The notes under the pieces are model-generated. The model was not told the DNA's origin. It was given only the letters and a program-made list of their open reading frames with translations, and searched no databases. Below, one piece after another: positions 1-8,310 of a stretch of 64,000 nucleotides of DNA; the stretch's first letter is position 1, and each line of letters opens with the position of its first letter. The stretch covers positions 8,151 through 72,150 of the forward strand of contig CAYUOU010000010.1 in the NCBI GenBank assembly GCA_964446485.1, given 5' to 3'. The stretch comes from JBDRRP01 sp964446485. GTDB taxonomy: Bacteria > Desulfobacterota > Desulfobacteria > Desulfobacterales > JBDRRP01. A program made the translations under genes and the position numbers.

Positions 1-469
1 CGGCTTCAGGGCGGTTTTCGGGCGCCAGGCAATTGGTGCCGATGCAGACAAAGGCCGCGGCCTTGCCGGCGATCGGCTGCATATGCTCTGCGGCGGGGAG
101 GTGGCGGCTAAGACCGGCGCGGGTATCCGGCGTCGAGATCACCACGCCGTAATGGGAGATGATTGCCGCGGCCTCATTGGGGGGCAGCCTTTGGGTGATC
201 TCTTCGTGGGTCCACACGTAGAATACCCCTTCGGCGCTGTCAGCGCCGGGATTCTCGGGCGGCGGACTGTCGGCGTCTTCGGCGGAATAAAATCCGCCCT
301 CCGGGTGGCCAAGGTCCCTCAGCACATAGGCAATGGTGTCTTCCGCGACCCGCCGGTAGTCGGGGGATGCCGTCAAGCTGTAGGCCCGAGCATAGGTGGC
401 TGCCAGTTGCGCATTGTCGTAGAGCATTTTCTCGAAGTGCGGCAATGACAGCGGCATCAATATCATCAC
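1..469 (-). pseudogene. YyaL/DUF255 (thioredoxin-domain) protein remnant, runs off window start
   Basis: Reading the minus strand from about 469 gives an open frame with hallmarks of the YyaL / spermatogenesis-associated protein 20 family: PHFEKMLYDNAQLA, then GGFYSAEDADS and FYVWTHEEI, and finally HMQPIAGKAAAFVC and CLAP. In the family the first motif follows a ~170-residue thioredoxin domain, and the last one sits at the C-terminus of a ~680-residue protein. Here the thioredoxin domain is absent (an in-frame TAA lies just upstream), and the middle ~300-350 residues between HYGV and the C-terminal motif are missing, although the frame stays open. I read it as a doubly deleted remnant. The extreme C-terminus lies outside the window. 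A short functional derivative is possible but unlikely. Confidence 0.75.
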
Positions 470-729
470 CCGGTCAATTAACGGACCGTCAGTGAACAAT
501 TATCGAAAATATTTGCTTGACAGTCTGGAGCACATAATTTAGAAAACAGTAACCATTACTATTAACAGTTTAATTGCCGCGTCAATCCCGGGCGCGCACA
601 GCGCCTTCGCCGTAAGTAATTAGGTAACACCGCCGGGCCCATCACTAGCGAAGGCCAGCGTCAAGGTCATGATCAACCATCACCTGGTTTTTAACAACCC
701 TACAATCCTTTCCACGAAGGGAGGAACGC
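470..729. other. Intergenic region upstream of cooS, weak promoter candidate
   Basis: This is an AT-richer gap between the YyaL remnant and cooS. A TTGACA box at 517-522 is followed about 16-17 bases later only by poor -10 matches (around 539-545). A good Shine-Dalgarno sequence (AAGGGAGG) ends about 6 bases before the cooS ATG. I see no convincing sigma-54 -24/-12 pair. Confidence 0.35.
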
Positions 730-2697
730 ATGCCAGAAGTAAAAGAGATTAAAGCCAAACTGCCCGACCCCAAGGATATCACTATTTGCGAAGCCACCGC
801 CCAAATGATTATCAAGGCCCGCAAAGACGGTGTCGAAACCGCCTTCGAGCGTGCTGCGGCGATGAAAGCCTGTCCCATCGGGGCTGACTCGGCCTGCTGC
901 AAGCATTGCTCCATGGGACCGTGCCGTTTGAATGCAAAGGCACCCTATGACAAAGTGGGGGTCTGCGGCGCTGACATCGACACCATTCAGGCCCGTAATT
1001 TTGCCAGAATGATTGCCGCAGGCTGTGCCGCCCATACCGACCACGGCATGTCCATGTTGGATCTGTTCCGCGAGGTGGTCAACGGCGAAATCACCGATTA
1101 CCGGATCAAGGATCCCATCAAACTCGAAAAAGTGGCAGCCAGCGTGGGTATCGAAACCCAGGGAAAATCCACCAAGGAAATCGCCCTTGAGCTTTATGCC
1201 GAGTTGGAGCGGACATACACCCAGGTCAACGGCGAGATCCCCTTTGCCAAGCGAGTGCCGGAAAAGACCCTGGAACTCTGGCGTAAGCATAACATCGTGC
1301 CCCGGGGCGCCATGCGGGAAATCATGGAAATCATGCACCGCACCCACATGGGGGTGGATCAGCAGTACGAAAACATCATGAAGCAGTGTAGCCGCACGGC
1401 CTTGGCCGACGGCTGGGGCGGTTCCATGGTGGCAACGGAAATTTCCGACATTCTCTTTGGGACGCCGTCGCCCGTGGCCATCGAAGTCAACATGGGGGTG
1501 CTCAAGGAAGATCAGGTGAATATCATCGTCCATGGCCACGAGCCCAATCTCTTTGAATCCATGATCGAATCGGTCAACGAGCCGACGCTGATTCAGGCGG
1601 CCAAGGACGCCGGCGCACGCGGCCTTAACCTGGTTGGCATGTGCTGCAGCGGTGCAGAAGTGCTGGTACGTCACGGCATCCCTCACGCCGGGAACTTCAT
1701 GTCCACCGAGGCGGTGCTGGTCACCGGGGCCGTGGATGCCATGGCCGTGGATGTCCAGTGCATCAAGCAGGGGCTCTCCAAGGTGGCGGAATGCTACGGC
1801 ACGCCACTCATCACCACGAACCCGCGATGCCATATCGAGGGCGCCGAGCACATCGAATTCCACGAAAACAAGCCCAAGGAATGCACTGATGATATCGTCA
1901 TCAAGGCCATCAGCCGCTTCAAGAATCGCAAGGCTGCCGTGGAAATCCCAAAGATCGTCAACACCGGGGTGCACGGTTTCTCCCACGAATACATTCAGTA
2001 CATGCTGGGCGGCTCTTTCCGCGGCAGTTACACGCCCCTCAACGACAACATCATCAACGGCCGTATCCGCGGTGTGGCCGGTGTGGTGGGATGCACCAAC
2101 CCGCGGGTCAAGCAGGACTGGGTCCATGTGGAACTGGTCAAGGAACTCATCAAGAACGACATCCTGGTGCTTCAGACCGGTTGCAGTCAGATCGCCCTCA
2201 CCAAGGCCGGCCTGACCACGCCCGAGGCAGCCCATCTGGCCGGCCCGGGACTCCAGGAAGTATGCGAAACCGTGGGGATGCCGCCGGTATTGGGCATCGG
2301 TTCTTGTGTGGACAATAGTCGCATCCTTATCGCGGCCTCGGAGATGGTGGCTACCGGTGGTCTTGGCGCCAGCATTGCCGATCTTCCCGCCGTGGGCGCG
2401 GCGCCGGAATGGATGAGTGAAAAGGCAATTTCGATCGGCCATTATTTCGTTGCATCCGGCGTGTATACCGTCTTTGGCGCAACCTTCCCCATCGTTGAAG
2501 GCACCAAGTGGCACAAGTTGCTCTTCGACGGCCTTGAGGGAATGGGCTTTGGTAAATGGGGATTCGCAAAGGATCCTTACGAGATGGCGGCGCTGATGAT
2601 CGCGCACATCGATAAAAAGCGTAAGGCGCTGGGCATCGACAAGGCTCGGGATCGTGTGTTGATGGACATGGACGACCGTCGGCAGATGTCCGCCTAA
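730..2697 (+). CDS. cooS: Anaerobic carbon monoxide dehydrogenase, catalytic subunit (CooS)
   Basis: 655 residues, full length for the Ni-containing CODH catalytic subunit, which interconverts CO and CO2 as a cytoplasmic homodimer. The N-terminal cysteine set (ACPIGADSACCKHC, MGPCR, GVCGAD; residues ~50-85) supplies the B and D [4Fe-4S] clusters. The C-cluster ligands expected for the family are all visible: His in VHGHEP, Cys in MCCSG, DVQC, VGCTNPR, TGCSQ and GSCVDNSR. The ATG is preceded by a strong AAGGGAGG. The gene stands alone, with its own terminator, and faces a convergent sigma-54 activator. It is therefore a free CODH, perhaps for CO oxidation or ferredoxin supply, distinct from the CODH of the acs operon at the other end of the window. 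A CooF ferredoxin partner and a CooC nickel insertase are not adjacent. Confidence 0.95.
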   Translation: MPEVKEIKAKLPDPKDITICEATAQMIIKARKDGVETAFERAAAMKACPIGADSACCKHCSMGPCRLNAKAPYDKVGVCGADIDTIQARNFARMIAAGCAAHTDHGMSMLDLFREVVNGEITDYRIKDPIKLEKVAASVGIETQGKSTKEIALELYAELERTYTQVNGEIPFAKRVPEKTLELWRKHNIVPRGAMREIMEIMHRTHMGVDQQYENIMKQCSRTALADGWGGSMVATEISDILFGTPSPVAIEVNMGVLKEDQVNIIVHGHEPNLFESMIESVNEPTLIQAAKDAGARGLNLVGMCCSGAEVLVRHGIPHAGNFMSTEAVLVTGAVDAMAVDVQCIKQGLSKVAECYGTPLITTNPRCHIEGAEHIEFHENKPKECTDDIVIKAISRFKNRKAAVEIPKIVNTGVHGFSHEYIQYMLGGSFRGSYTPLNDNIINGRIRGVAGVVGCTNPRVKQDWVHVELVKELIKNDILVLQTGCSQIALTKAGLTTPEAAHLAGPGLQEVCETVGMPPVLGIGSCVDNSRILIAASEMVATGGLGASIADLPAVGAAPEWMSEKAISIGHYFVASGVYTVFGATFPIVEGTKWHKLLFDGLEGMGFGKWGFAKDPYEMAALMIAHIDKKRKALGIDKARDRVLMDMDDRRQMSA

Positions 2698-2723
2698 TCC
2701 GACCTGAAATAAAAACGCCCACA

Positions 2724-2757
2724 ACGGGGCGCCGGCATGCCGGCGCCCCGTTTTTTT
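2724..2757 (+). terminator. Rho-independent terminator of cooS
   Basis: A perfect 28-base palindrome (stem ACGGGGCGCCGGC, positions 2724-2751) runs directly into seven T residues (2751-2757), 27 bases after the cooS stop. Confidence 0.9.
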
Positions 2758-2809
2758 ATGGTGCGGCGGCCGTTGATCGGACAGGGAGGGCTGTCCGCCG
2801 TCAGGGCAA

Positions 2810-4150
2810 TCAGTCGACGGCGATATTTGGGTGCGCGGAGAGGAACCGGTACAGGGTGGCCCGGCCGATACCCAGGATGCGGGCCGCCTTGGCCTTGTTG
2901 CCGCCGGCCTGTGTGAGGGCTGCGATGATCAGGTCTTCGTCCAGTCGCGCGGGATGCCGTTTGCCGGGAGTGCAGCTCATTCGGTAATCGCGGATCTCAT
3001 GGGGCAGATCGCCGGGAGAGATGATTTTGCCGCGGTGCTTGACAATGGCGTACTGAATGGCGTTCTGAAGCTCTCTGACATTGCCGGGCCAGGGGTATTC
3101 GAGCAGCATGGAGAGTGCCTCGTTGGACACGGTGAGGGTTTCCTGCTGGTAGCGTTCCCCCGCCTCTTTAAGAAAGTGGCCCACCAGCAGGGGGATGTCG
3201 TTTTTGCGGTCCCTCAGGGGGGGGATGTGAATGGGAATGACGTTGAGACGGTAATAGAGGTCCTCCCTGAAGCGGTCCTCGGCCACCTCCCTTTTGAGGT
3301 CTCGGTTGGTGGCGCTGATGAGGCGCACGTTGACTGAGACCGTTCGTTCACCGCCCACCCGCTCAAAGGTACCCTCCTGGAGAAATCGCAGCAGTCGCAC
3401 CTGCATGTGTTTGGACAGCTCGGCCACTTCGTCGAGAAAAACGGTGCCGTTCTCCGCCAGCTCAAAGCGGCCTTTCTTGTCGCGCATGGCACCGGTGAAG
3501 GCACCTCTGACGTGTCCGAACAGTTCGCTTTCGATCAGACTTTCCGGCAGGGCGCCGCAGTTGATGGGAACGAAGGGCGCGCCTCCCCGGGGACTCTCGT
3601 TGTGAATCGCGCTGGCCACCAGTTCCTTGCCCGTGCCGGTTTCGCCGGATATGTGGACGGGGTAGTCGTAGCCGGCAACGTCGGTGATTTGCTGGAAGAC
3701 CTGCAGGATTTTAATGTCCTGGCCGATGATGTTGGCGAAGCTCTTCAGCTTGCCGGCACTGAGCTTCAGTTTGAGCAGATCGGTGATGTCCCTGAAACTG
3801 GCCAAAACCCCGGCGGGAAGGCCGCGATCGTCTGTCATCATGGAAATGGTCATTTCGATCCGACGCTGCTCACCGTTTAGGGTGGTGATGTTCATTGTCC
3901 GATCTTCGGTGTCCTTCAAATCCGGTGTGTCGCTGCAAAAGGAACAGCGCTGTCCGCAGAAGGGGAGGCCGAACACATCGTGGCAGTCCCTGCCGATGAC
4001 ATCGCCGCGGGCGTAACCGGTGATGGCTTCGGCTTCCTTGTTGAAAAAGAAGATCTGCCGGTTCAGATCGTGGGCGATGATCCCCTCCTTGAGATTATCG
4101 AGGATGCGTTCAAGATTGTTGGTATTGACGGCGAGGGTATTGACATCCAC
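2810..4150 (-). CDS. PAS-domain sigma-54-dependent transcriptional activator
   Basis: Three parts are visible: an N-terminal PAS domain (about the first 125 residues), an AAA+ sigma-54 interaction domain with Walker A GETGTGKE, the sigma-54 loop GAFTGA, Walker B VFLDEV and a WPGNVREL segment, and a C-terminal Fis-type helix-turn-helix (NKAKAARILGIGRATLYR). The PAS carries four closely spaced Cys (C-x8-C-x3-C-x2-C), which suggests a metal or redox sensor. The frame is open to a TTG at 4222, but that codon overlaps a promoter-like TTGACT...TATAGG and has no ribosome site, so I prefer GTG 4150, just before NTNNLERILDNLKEGI. It is convergent with cooS and may regulate it, but no -24/-12 site was found to prove this. 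Confidence 0.9.
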   Translation of the reverse strand: MDVNTLAVNTNNLERILDNLKEGIIAHDLNRQIFFFNKEAEAITGYARGDVIGRDCHDVFGLPFCGQRCSFCSDTPDLKDTEDRTMNITTLNGEQRRIEMTISMMTDDRGLPAGVLASFRDITDLLKLKLSAGKLKSFANIIGQDIKILQVFQQITDVAGYDYPVHISGETGTGKELVASAIHNESPRGGAPFVPINCGALPESLIESELFGHVRGAFTGAMRDKKGRFELAENGTVFLDEVAELSKHMQVRLLRFLQEGTFERVGGERTVSVNVRLISATNRDLKREVAEDRFREDLYYRLNVIPIHIPPLRDRKNDIPLLVGHFLKEAGERYQQETLTVSNEALSMLLEYPWPGNVRELQNAIQYAIVKHRGKIISPGDLPHEIRDYRMSCTPGKRHPARLDEDLIIAALTQAGGNKAKAARILGIGRATLYRFLSAHPNIAVD

Positions 4151-4559
4151 GAGCGGCTGCCCTTTTCGAGAAGACCGGTGAAAAAATACCGCAGACCTAT
4201 AATACTCGTCACTGAAAGTCAATCAATCGGTGACGCGGATCGGCAGTGGTTTGCCCGGGCAAATGCCTTTCAGGCCAATGCGTTCCCGGGTGGACTTCAA
4301 CTTCCGTTGGGGCGTGTCATCGTGGCGAATCCCCCGCGTCGCCTCGCTGGCTCCGGCACCATTCGGCGAGAATCGCTGGCACGGGGGGGCGCTGCTTGAC
4401 ACCTACGTGTCGATTACCTAACATCGGTGTCTCGCATCAACCTGTGCCGCGTTTGTACCGCGCCTGCAGAGGGTCACGTGCTGCCCCGTTCCGCGTGCGG
4501 TTTCAACCGATTTTTGTGCCGTGCCGCTGCATTGACATGACTGTTTGGAGGTGCCGGAG
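4151..4559. other. Divergent intergenic region between regulator and mla operon
   Basis: 409 bases without a convincing gene. Leftward, TTGACT...TATAGG (4222 down to about 4196) could be the regulator promoter. Rightward it holds the promoter listed at 4396-4424 and a transcribed leader of about 130 bases before mlaE. Short open frames here overlap without ribosome sites and resemble no family I know. Confidence 0.4.
4396..4424 (+). promoter_or_regulatory. Sigma-70-type promoter of the mla operon
   Basis: TTGACA (4396-4401), a 17-base spacer, then TAACAT (4419-4424), on the coding strand about 136 bases upstream of the mlaE GTG. It has a perfect -35 and optimal spacing; the -10 matches 4 of 6. 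Confidence 0.6.
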
Positions 4560-5357
4560 GTGAGTATCCCTGCCATGACATCGCCGTTTCAGGCCATCGG
4601 GAGAACTGTGCTCGATGGGACCCAATCGCTGGGGCGGGGGTTTCTTTTTTTCGGCCAGGCCTTCGTGATGATGTTTGCCTATCCGTTCCAGGTGTCCAAG
4701 ATGGTTCAGCAGGTTCATTTCATCGGCACCAAGTCGATATTTGTGATCTGTCTCACCGGCGCTTTTACCGGGATGGTGCTAGGGTTGCAGGGATATTACA
4801 GCCTGGTGAAATTCGGTTCTGAAGGGTTTTTGGGTTCGGCGGTCGCCCTGTCGCTGGTGCGTGAACTGGGGCCGGTCATGGCGGCCATCATGGTCACCGC
4901 GCGGGCCGGCTCGGCCATGGCCGCCGAAGTCGGCATCATGCGTATATCCGAACAGATTGACGCATTGGAGACCATGGACATTCACCCCGTCCGCTTTCTT
5001 GTCAGCCCCAAGCTGGCGGCGGCCCTGATCAGTTTTCCGCTGCTGACGGCGATTTTCGATGTGATCGGCCTCTACGGGGGGTATCTCACCGGATCGATAC
5101 TGTTGGGTTCCAACCCGGTGGTCTATTTCTCCAGGGCCCAGTCCGCCGTGCTCATGGCCGATCTGACCGGCGGTTTTTTAAAATCCATTGTATTTGCCGC
5201 CATCGTCACCGGTATCTGCTGCTACCATGGATATTTCACCCATCTCAGACGTGAATTCGGAGCCAAAGGCGTGAGCCTGTCGACCACCACAGCGGTGGTA
5301 CAGGCCTGTGTCATGATCTTGGTGTCCGATTACGTACTGACGTCGTTTCTGATGTGA
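4560..5357 (+). CDS. mlaE: Phospholipid ABC transporter permease MlaE
   Basis: Inner-membrane permease of the MlaFEDB-type transporter that moves phospholipids between inner and outer membranes to keep outer-membrane lipid asymmetry. About 265 residues, with the MlaE-family core: a long hydrophobic helix (ICLTGAFTGMVLG), the conserved SLVRELGPVMAAIMVTARAGSAMAAE segment (residues ~90-120) and several membrane segments to the C-terminus. An open frame exists from TTG 4545, but GGAGG at 4547-4551 sits 8 bases before GTG 4560, which I take as the start; ATG 4575 is an alternative. First gene of mlaEFDC, ending 3 bases before mlaF. No mlaB (STAS-domain) gene is present in the cluster. Confidence 0.92.
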   Translation: MSIPAMTSPFQAIGRTVLDGTQSLGRGFLFFGQAFVMMFAYPFQVSKMVQQVHFIGTKSIFVICLTGAFTGMVLGLQGYYSLVKFGSEGFLGSAVALSLVRELGPVMAAIMVTARAGSAMAAEVGIMRISEQIDALETMDIHPVRFLVSPKLAAALISFPLLTAIFDVIGLYGGYLTGSILLGSNPVVYFSRAQSAVLMADLTGGFLKSIVFAAIVTGICCYHGYFTHLRREFGAKGVSLSTTTAVVQACVMILVSDYVLTSFLM

Positions 5358-5360
5358 GCC

Positions 5361-6146
5361 ATGGACGCACCGCTGATTGAATTTCGAAGCGTTACCAAGG
5401 CCTTTGGCGACAACGTCGTGCTGGACGGTGTCGACCTGACGATCCTGCGTGGGGAGGTGACCGCCGTTATTGGCAAGAGTGGGGAAGGCAAGAGCGTCCT
5501 GTTAAAGCACATCATCGGCCTGATGCGTCCGGACGCCGGCCAAATCCTGTTCCAAGGGCGCCCCATCACGGCCTACACGAAAGCCCAGCGGCGTGAACTG
5601 AAACGCAAGTTCAGCTATATGTTTCAGGGGACGGCACTATTCGATTCCATGACCATCTGGGAAAACATCGCCCTGCCATTGAAGGAAACCCTGCGCTTGC
5701 CGGTGGCGGAGATTCACACGCGGGTTCGGGATAAAATGGCGCAGCTCGATCTGGATGGTATCGATGCGCACTACCCGTCTCAATTATCGGGGGGCATGCA
5801 GAAGCGGGTGGCCCTGGCCCGAGCGCTGGTGACGGAACCCGAAATCGTGCTTTTTGACGAGCCCACGACCGGTCTCGATCCGATTCGGAAACACGCAGTG
5901 CACCAGATGATCTCGGACTATCAGCGGTGGTTTGGATTCACCGCGGTGGTGGTAAGTCATGACATCCCCGGGATTTTTCATATCGCCCAGCGCGTGGCCA
6001 TGCTCGATGAGGGGCGAATCTGTTTTCAGGGAACGCCGGCAGCGCTGCAACAGTCGACGCTGCCGGCCATTTCGGCGTTCATTGGGCCAAAAGCCTTCGA
6101 ACCATCGCAAGAAAACGGTGCGCAAGCATCTGGAGAGCGGACATGA
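5361..6146 (+). CDS. mlaF: Phospholipid ABC transporter ATP-binding protein MlaF
   Basis: 261-residue ABC ATPase that powers the MlaE permease on the cytoplasmic face. Walker A GKSGEGKS (residues ~38-45), ABC signature LSGGMQKR (~142-149), Walker B EIVLFDEPTTGLDP (~161-174) and an H-loop His in VVVSHD are all present. The Q-loop lies in SYMFQGTALFDSMT, the typical Ttg2A/MlaF wording. It overlaps the start of mlaD by 4 bases (ATGA), so the two are translationally coupled. Confidence 0.95.
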   Translation: MDAPLIEFRSVTKAFGDNVVLDGVDLTILRGEVTAVIGKSGEGKSVLLKHIIGLMRPDAGQILFQGRPITAYTKAQRRELKRKFSYMFQGTALFDSMTIWENIALPLKETLRLPVAEIHTRVRDKMAQLDLDGIDAHYPSQLSGGMQKRVALARALVTEPEIVLFDEPTTGLDPIRKHAVHQMISDYQRWFGFTAVVVSHDIPGIFHIAQRVAMLDEGRICFQGTPAALQQSTLPAISAFIGPKAFEPSQENGAQASGERT

Positions 6147-6589
6147 GACGATCCTCAGTGGAAATCGCCGTTGGCCTATTTGTGGTAATCGGTATTTTCT
6201 GCGTCGGTTACCTGACCATTCGCCTGGGTGAGGTCACCTGGTTCGGCGACAAGACTTATCCCGTCTTTGCCCGATTTGAATCCGTCTCGGGATTGAAAAA
6301 CGGTGCACAGGTGGAGATCGCCGGAATCAGCGTCGGGAAGATCCATGCCATCAGATTGGACCCCGAGCGTCAGATGGCCGTGGTGGAGTTGAAGATCGAC
6401 AACGGTGTGGCCATTACGGACGACGTCATCGCGTCGGTGAAAACGTCCGGGTTGATCGGGGATAAGTTCATCAAACTGACGCCGGGGGGGTCTGAAGAGA
6501 TGCTGGCGCCGGGTGACATGATCGTCGATACCGAGTCGGCACTGGACATCGAGGAATTGGTGAGTAAATATGTGTTCGGCAAGGTGTAG
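6143..6589 (+). CDS. mlaD: MCE-domain phospholipid-binding protein MlaD
   Basis: 148 residues: a single N-terminal membrane anchor (VEIAVGLFVVIGIFCVGYLTI, shortened here to its core) followed by one MCE domain (residues ~38-115; VSGLKNGAQVEIAGISVGKI and TSGLIGDKFIKLTPG segments). In the family this domain forms the periplasmic hexameric ring that binds phospholipid and sits on MlaE. The length is normal for MlaD. It overlaps mlaF by four bases and is followed after about 40 bases by mlaC. Confidence 0.92.
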   Translation: MRRSSVEIAVGLFVVIGIFCVGYLTIRLGEVTWFGDKTYPVFARFESVSGLKNGAQVEIAGISVGKIHAIRLDPERQMAVVELKIDNGVAITDDVIASVKTSGLIGDKFIKLTPGGSEEMLAPGDMIVDTESALDIEELVSKYVFGKV

Positions 6590-6631
6590 GACAATGATGA
6601 AATGCCAGAAGCACGTTCAGGAGGCCCAATC

Positions 6632-7240
6632 GTGGTGAAAATACTGTGTATGATGGTGGCGCTGCTGGTTCTGCCGTCGTTCGCCTTGGCCGCCTCGCCC
6701 ATGGAGGCGTTGAAAAAGCCGGTACAGGAGGGGATCGATCTGCTGCGGGATCCCGCGTATGGCGCTGCTGACAAAAAAACCGAACAACGGGATCGGATTT
6801 GGGCTATCGTTCAGGAAGTCTTCGATTTCCGGCTGATCAGTGCCAGTTCGCTCGGACGAAACTGGTCCCGTTTCAGCCCGGCCGAGCAGATCGAGTTTAC
6901 CGATGTGTTTGCGCAGTTGCTGGGCAGAAACTACATCGGGAAAATCCAGGGGCAGTACAGCGATGAGCAGGTGGTATTTCTTGACGAGGAGTTGATCTCC
7001 GACAAGAAGGCCGTGGTGCGTTCTGAGATCCTCAGGAAAGATTCCCGCATCCCGGTGGATTATTATATGCGGTTCAAAAACGACCAGTGGCGGGTCTACG
7101 ACATCAAGGTCGAGGGCGTCGGGTTGGTGCTCAACTACCGGCGGCAATTCAATACCTTTATGGCCAGCGATGCCACCAAGCCCGCGGAATTGATCAACAC
7201 ACTGAAAGAAAAACTGGAAAAGAACGTGCCGGAGCAGTGA
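6632..7240 (+). CDS. mlaC: Periplasmic phospholipid carrier MlaC (Ttg2D family)
   Basis: About 202 residues with a cleavable signal peptide (VKILCMMVALLVLPSFALAA) and a Tol/Ttg2 domain (IWAIVQEVFDFRLIS; SLGRNWSRFSPAEQIEF; FNTFM). It shuttles phospholipid through the periplasm between MlaA and MlaFED. An open frame begins at ATG 6602, but AGGAGG at 6619-6624 lies 7 bases before the GTG codons at 6632/6635, and starting there places the signal peptide at the N-terminus. Fourth gene of the mla operon. Confidence 0.9.
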   Translation: MVKILCMMVALLVLPSFALAASPMEALKKPVQEGIDLLRDPAYGAADKKTEQRDRIWAIVQEVFDFRLISASSLGRNWSRFSPAEQIEFTDVFAQLLGRNYIGKIQGQYSDEQVVFLDEELISDKKAVVRSEILRKDSRIPVDYYMRFKNDQWRVYDIKVEGVGLVLNYRRQFNTFMASDATKPAELINTLKEKLEKNVPEQ

Positions 7241-7329
7241 TGTGTCGCCTGACAGCATCGTTTTCCCCCGGTGTCCTTGATGATTTTCGCCATCCAGCCA
7301 CCGGCAACCGCCGGTAAAAGACACGCCCA

Positions 7330-8115
7330 ATGACAATGAACAATCTGCTGCATCGGTTCGTCTGGCACTGCCTGTTGTTGAGCCTGATTTGCCCCGTTGC
7401 CATGGCCGTCGCCCCACCGGTTTATGCCGCCGAATCCGGCAACGCCATCCCACTGGACGATGAAGACCTGGCCTTTTTAAACGAGGAAATGCCATCCGAC
7501 GAATTCATGGCCGTGTTCGACCCGCTGGAATCATTTAACCGTGACATGTTCGCCTTCAACGACACGTTCTATTTCGCTGTCCTCAGGCCTCTCGCCCGGG
7601 GGTATCGTTATGTGATTCCAACCGATGTGCGCTTACCCCTGCGAAATTTTTTCGACAATTTGATGGCGCCGGTGCGTATCGTCAACTGTTTTCTCCAGGC
7701 GAAGTGGCGGGCCGGTGCCGGAGAAGCGGGGGCCTTTTTCATCAATACCACGGCAGGCGTTCTCGGCTTCGGGGACCCGGCACGGCGATATCCCGCCCTC
7801 AACCCGCCGGAGGAGGATCTGGGACAGACCCTTGCCGTCTGGGGCGTCCCCAACGGTCCCTTCTTGGTGCTGCCGCTGCTGGGTTTTTACACCGTCAGGG
7901 ATTTTGCCGGCTGGCTCGGCGACGCGTATTTGGACCCGCTGTTTTATACCTCGGTGAGCTGGGAAATCCTCATCGGGCGTTTGGCTGTGAAAACCGTCAA
8001 CACCACGTCGTTCCGACTGGGCGATTATGAGGCGGTGAAAGACGCGGCCATTGATCCTTACGTGGCTTTTAGAAACGGCTATATCCAATTCCGGCAAAAT
8101 AAGGTGCTGGAGTAA
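7330..8115 (+). CDS. mlaA: Outer-membrane lipid asymmetry protein MlaA (VacJ family)
   Basis: 261 residues. The VacJ core is clear: DPLESFNRDMFAFND, VRLPLRNFFDNLMAPVRIVN, a GFGDPA segment, EEDLGQTLAVWGV and GPFLVLPLLG. In the family MlaA is an outer-membrane lipoprotein that extracts mislocalised phospholipid and hands it to MlaC. The leader here is hydrophobic (LLLSLICPVAMAVAPPVYA), but the only Cys is in SLIC, a poor lipobox, and the better cleavage site is VYA|AES. It may therefore not be lipidated. It sits 89 bases after mlaC with only a weak ribosome site, probably in the same operon. Confidence 0.92.
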   Translation: MTMNNLLHRFVWHCLLLSLICPVAMAVAPPVYAAESGNAIPLDDEDLAFLNEEMPSDEFMAVFDPLESFNRDMFAFNDTFYFAVLRPLARGYRYVIPTDVRLPLRNFFDNLMAPVRIVNCFLQAKWRAGAGEAGAFFINTTAGVLGFGDPARRYPALNPPEEDLGQTLAVWGVPNGPFLVLPLLGFYTVRDFAGWLGDAYLDPLFYTSVSWEILIGRLAVKTVNTTSFRLGDYEAVKDAAIDPYVAFRNGYIQFRQNKVLE

Positions 8116-8151
8116 TGCCTGACGCTTGCCTGCGCGCCTCCCAGAGGAAGC

Positions 8152-8179
8152 TTGACAAACCGACCGATTTGGCTAAGGT
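8152..8179 (+). promoter_or_regulatory. Promoter of serA
   Basis: TTGACA (8152-8157), 16-base spacer, TAAGGT (8174-8179), with a leader of about 125 bases before serA. The -35 is perfect and the -10 weak. Confidence 0.5.
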
Positions 8180-8184
8180 AATCA

Positions 8185-8240
8185 GGCGATTGTTTTTTTG
8201 AAATCGCCGCAACGGCGGGGCCTTGTGCGAACGGACAAGG
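8185..8240 (+). promoter_or_regulatory. serA leader with mutually exclusive hairpins
   Basis: GGCGATT (8185-8191) pairs with AATCGCC (8202-8208) around a T-rich loop. CGCCG (8205-8209), which overlaps the right arm of the first hairpin, pairs with CGGCG (8213-8217). CCTTGT (8221-8226) pairs with ACAAGG (8235-8240). The overlap of the first two makes them alternatives, as in attenuators, but no T-run follows the second and no riboswitch consensus was recognised. Confidence 0.3.
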
Positions 8241-8310
8241 GGCGCAGCCGAAGTTACCACCGTGTATCGACATCGGCATAAACCGCGACCATCGATTAGG
8301 AGACGAGGGG

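Noticed and set aside
700..2724. 674-codon open frame antisense to cooS
   Set aside because: It mirrors cooS codon structure in a GC-rich genome and has no ribosome site or family motif. The sense protein is unmistakable CODH.
4370..4400. Possible sigma-54 promoter (TGGCACG followed by a G-run and GCTGC)
   Set aside because: The GG-to-GC distance is 9 or 11 bases, not the required 10, and a good sigma-70 promoter overlaps.
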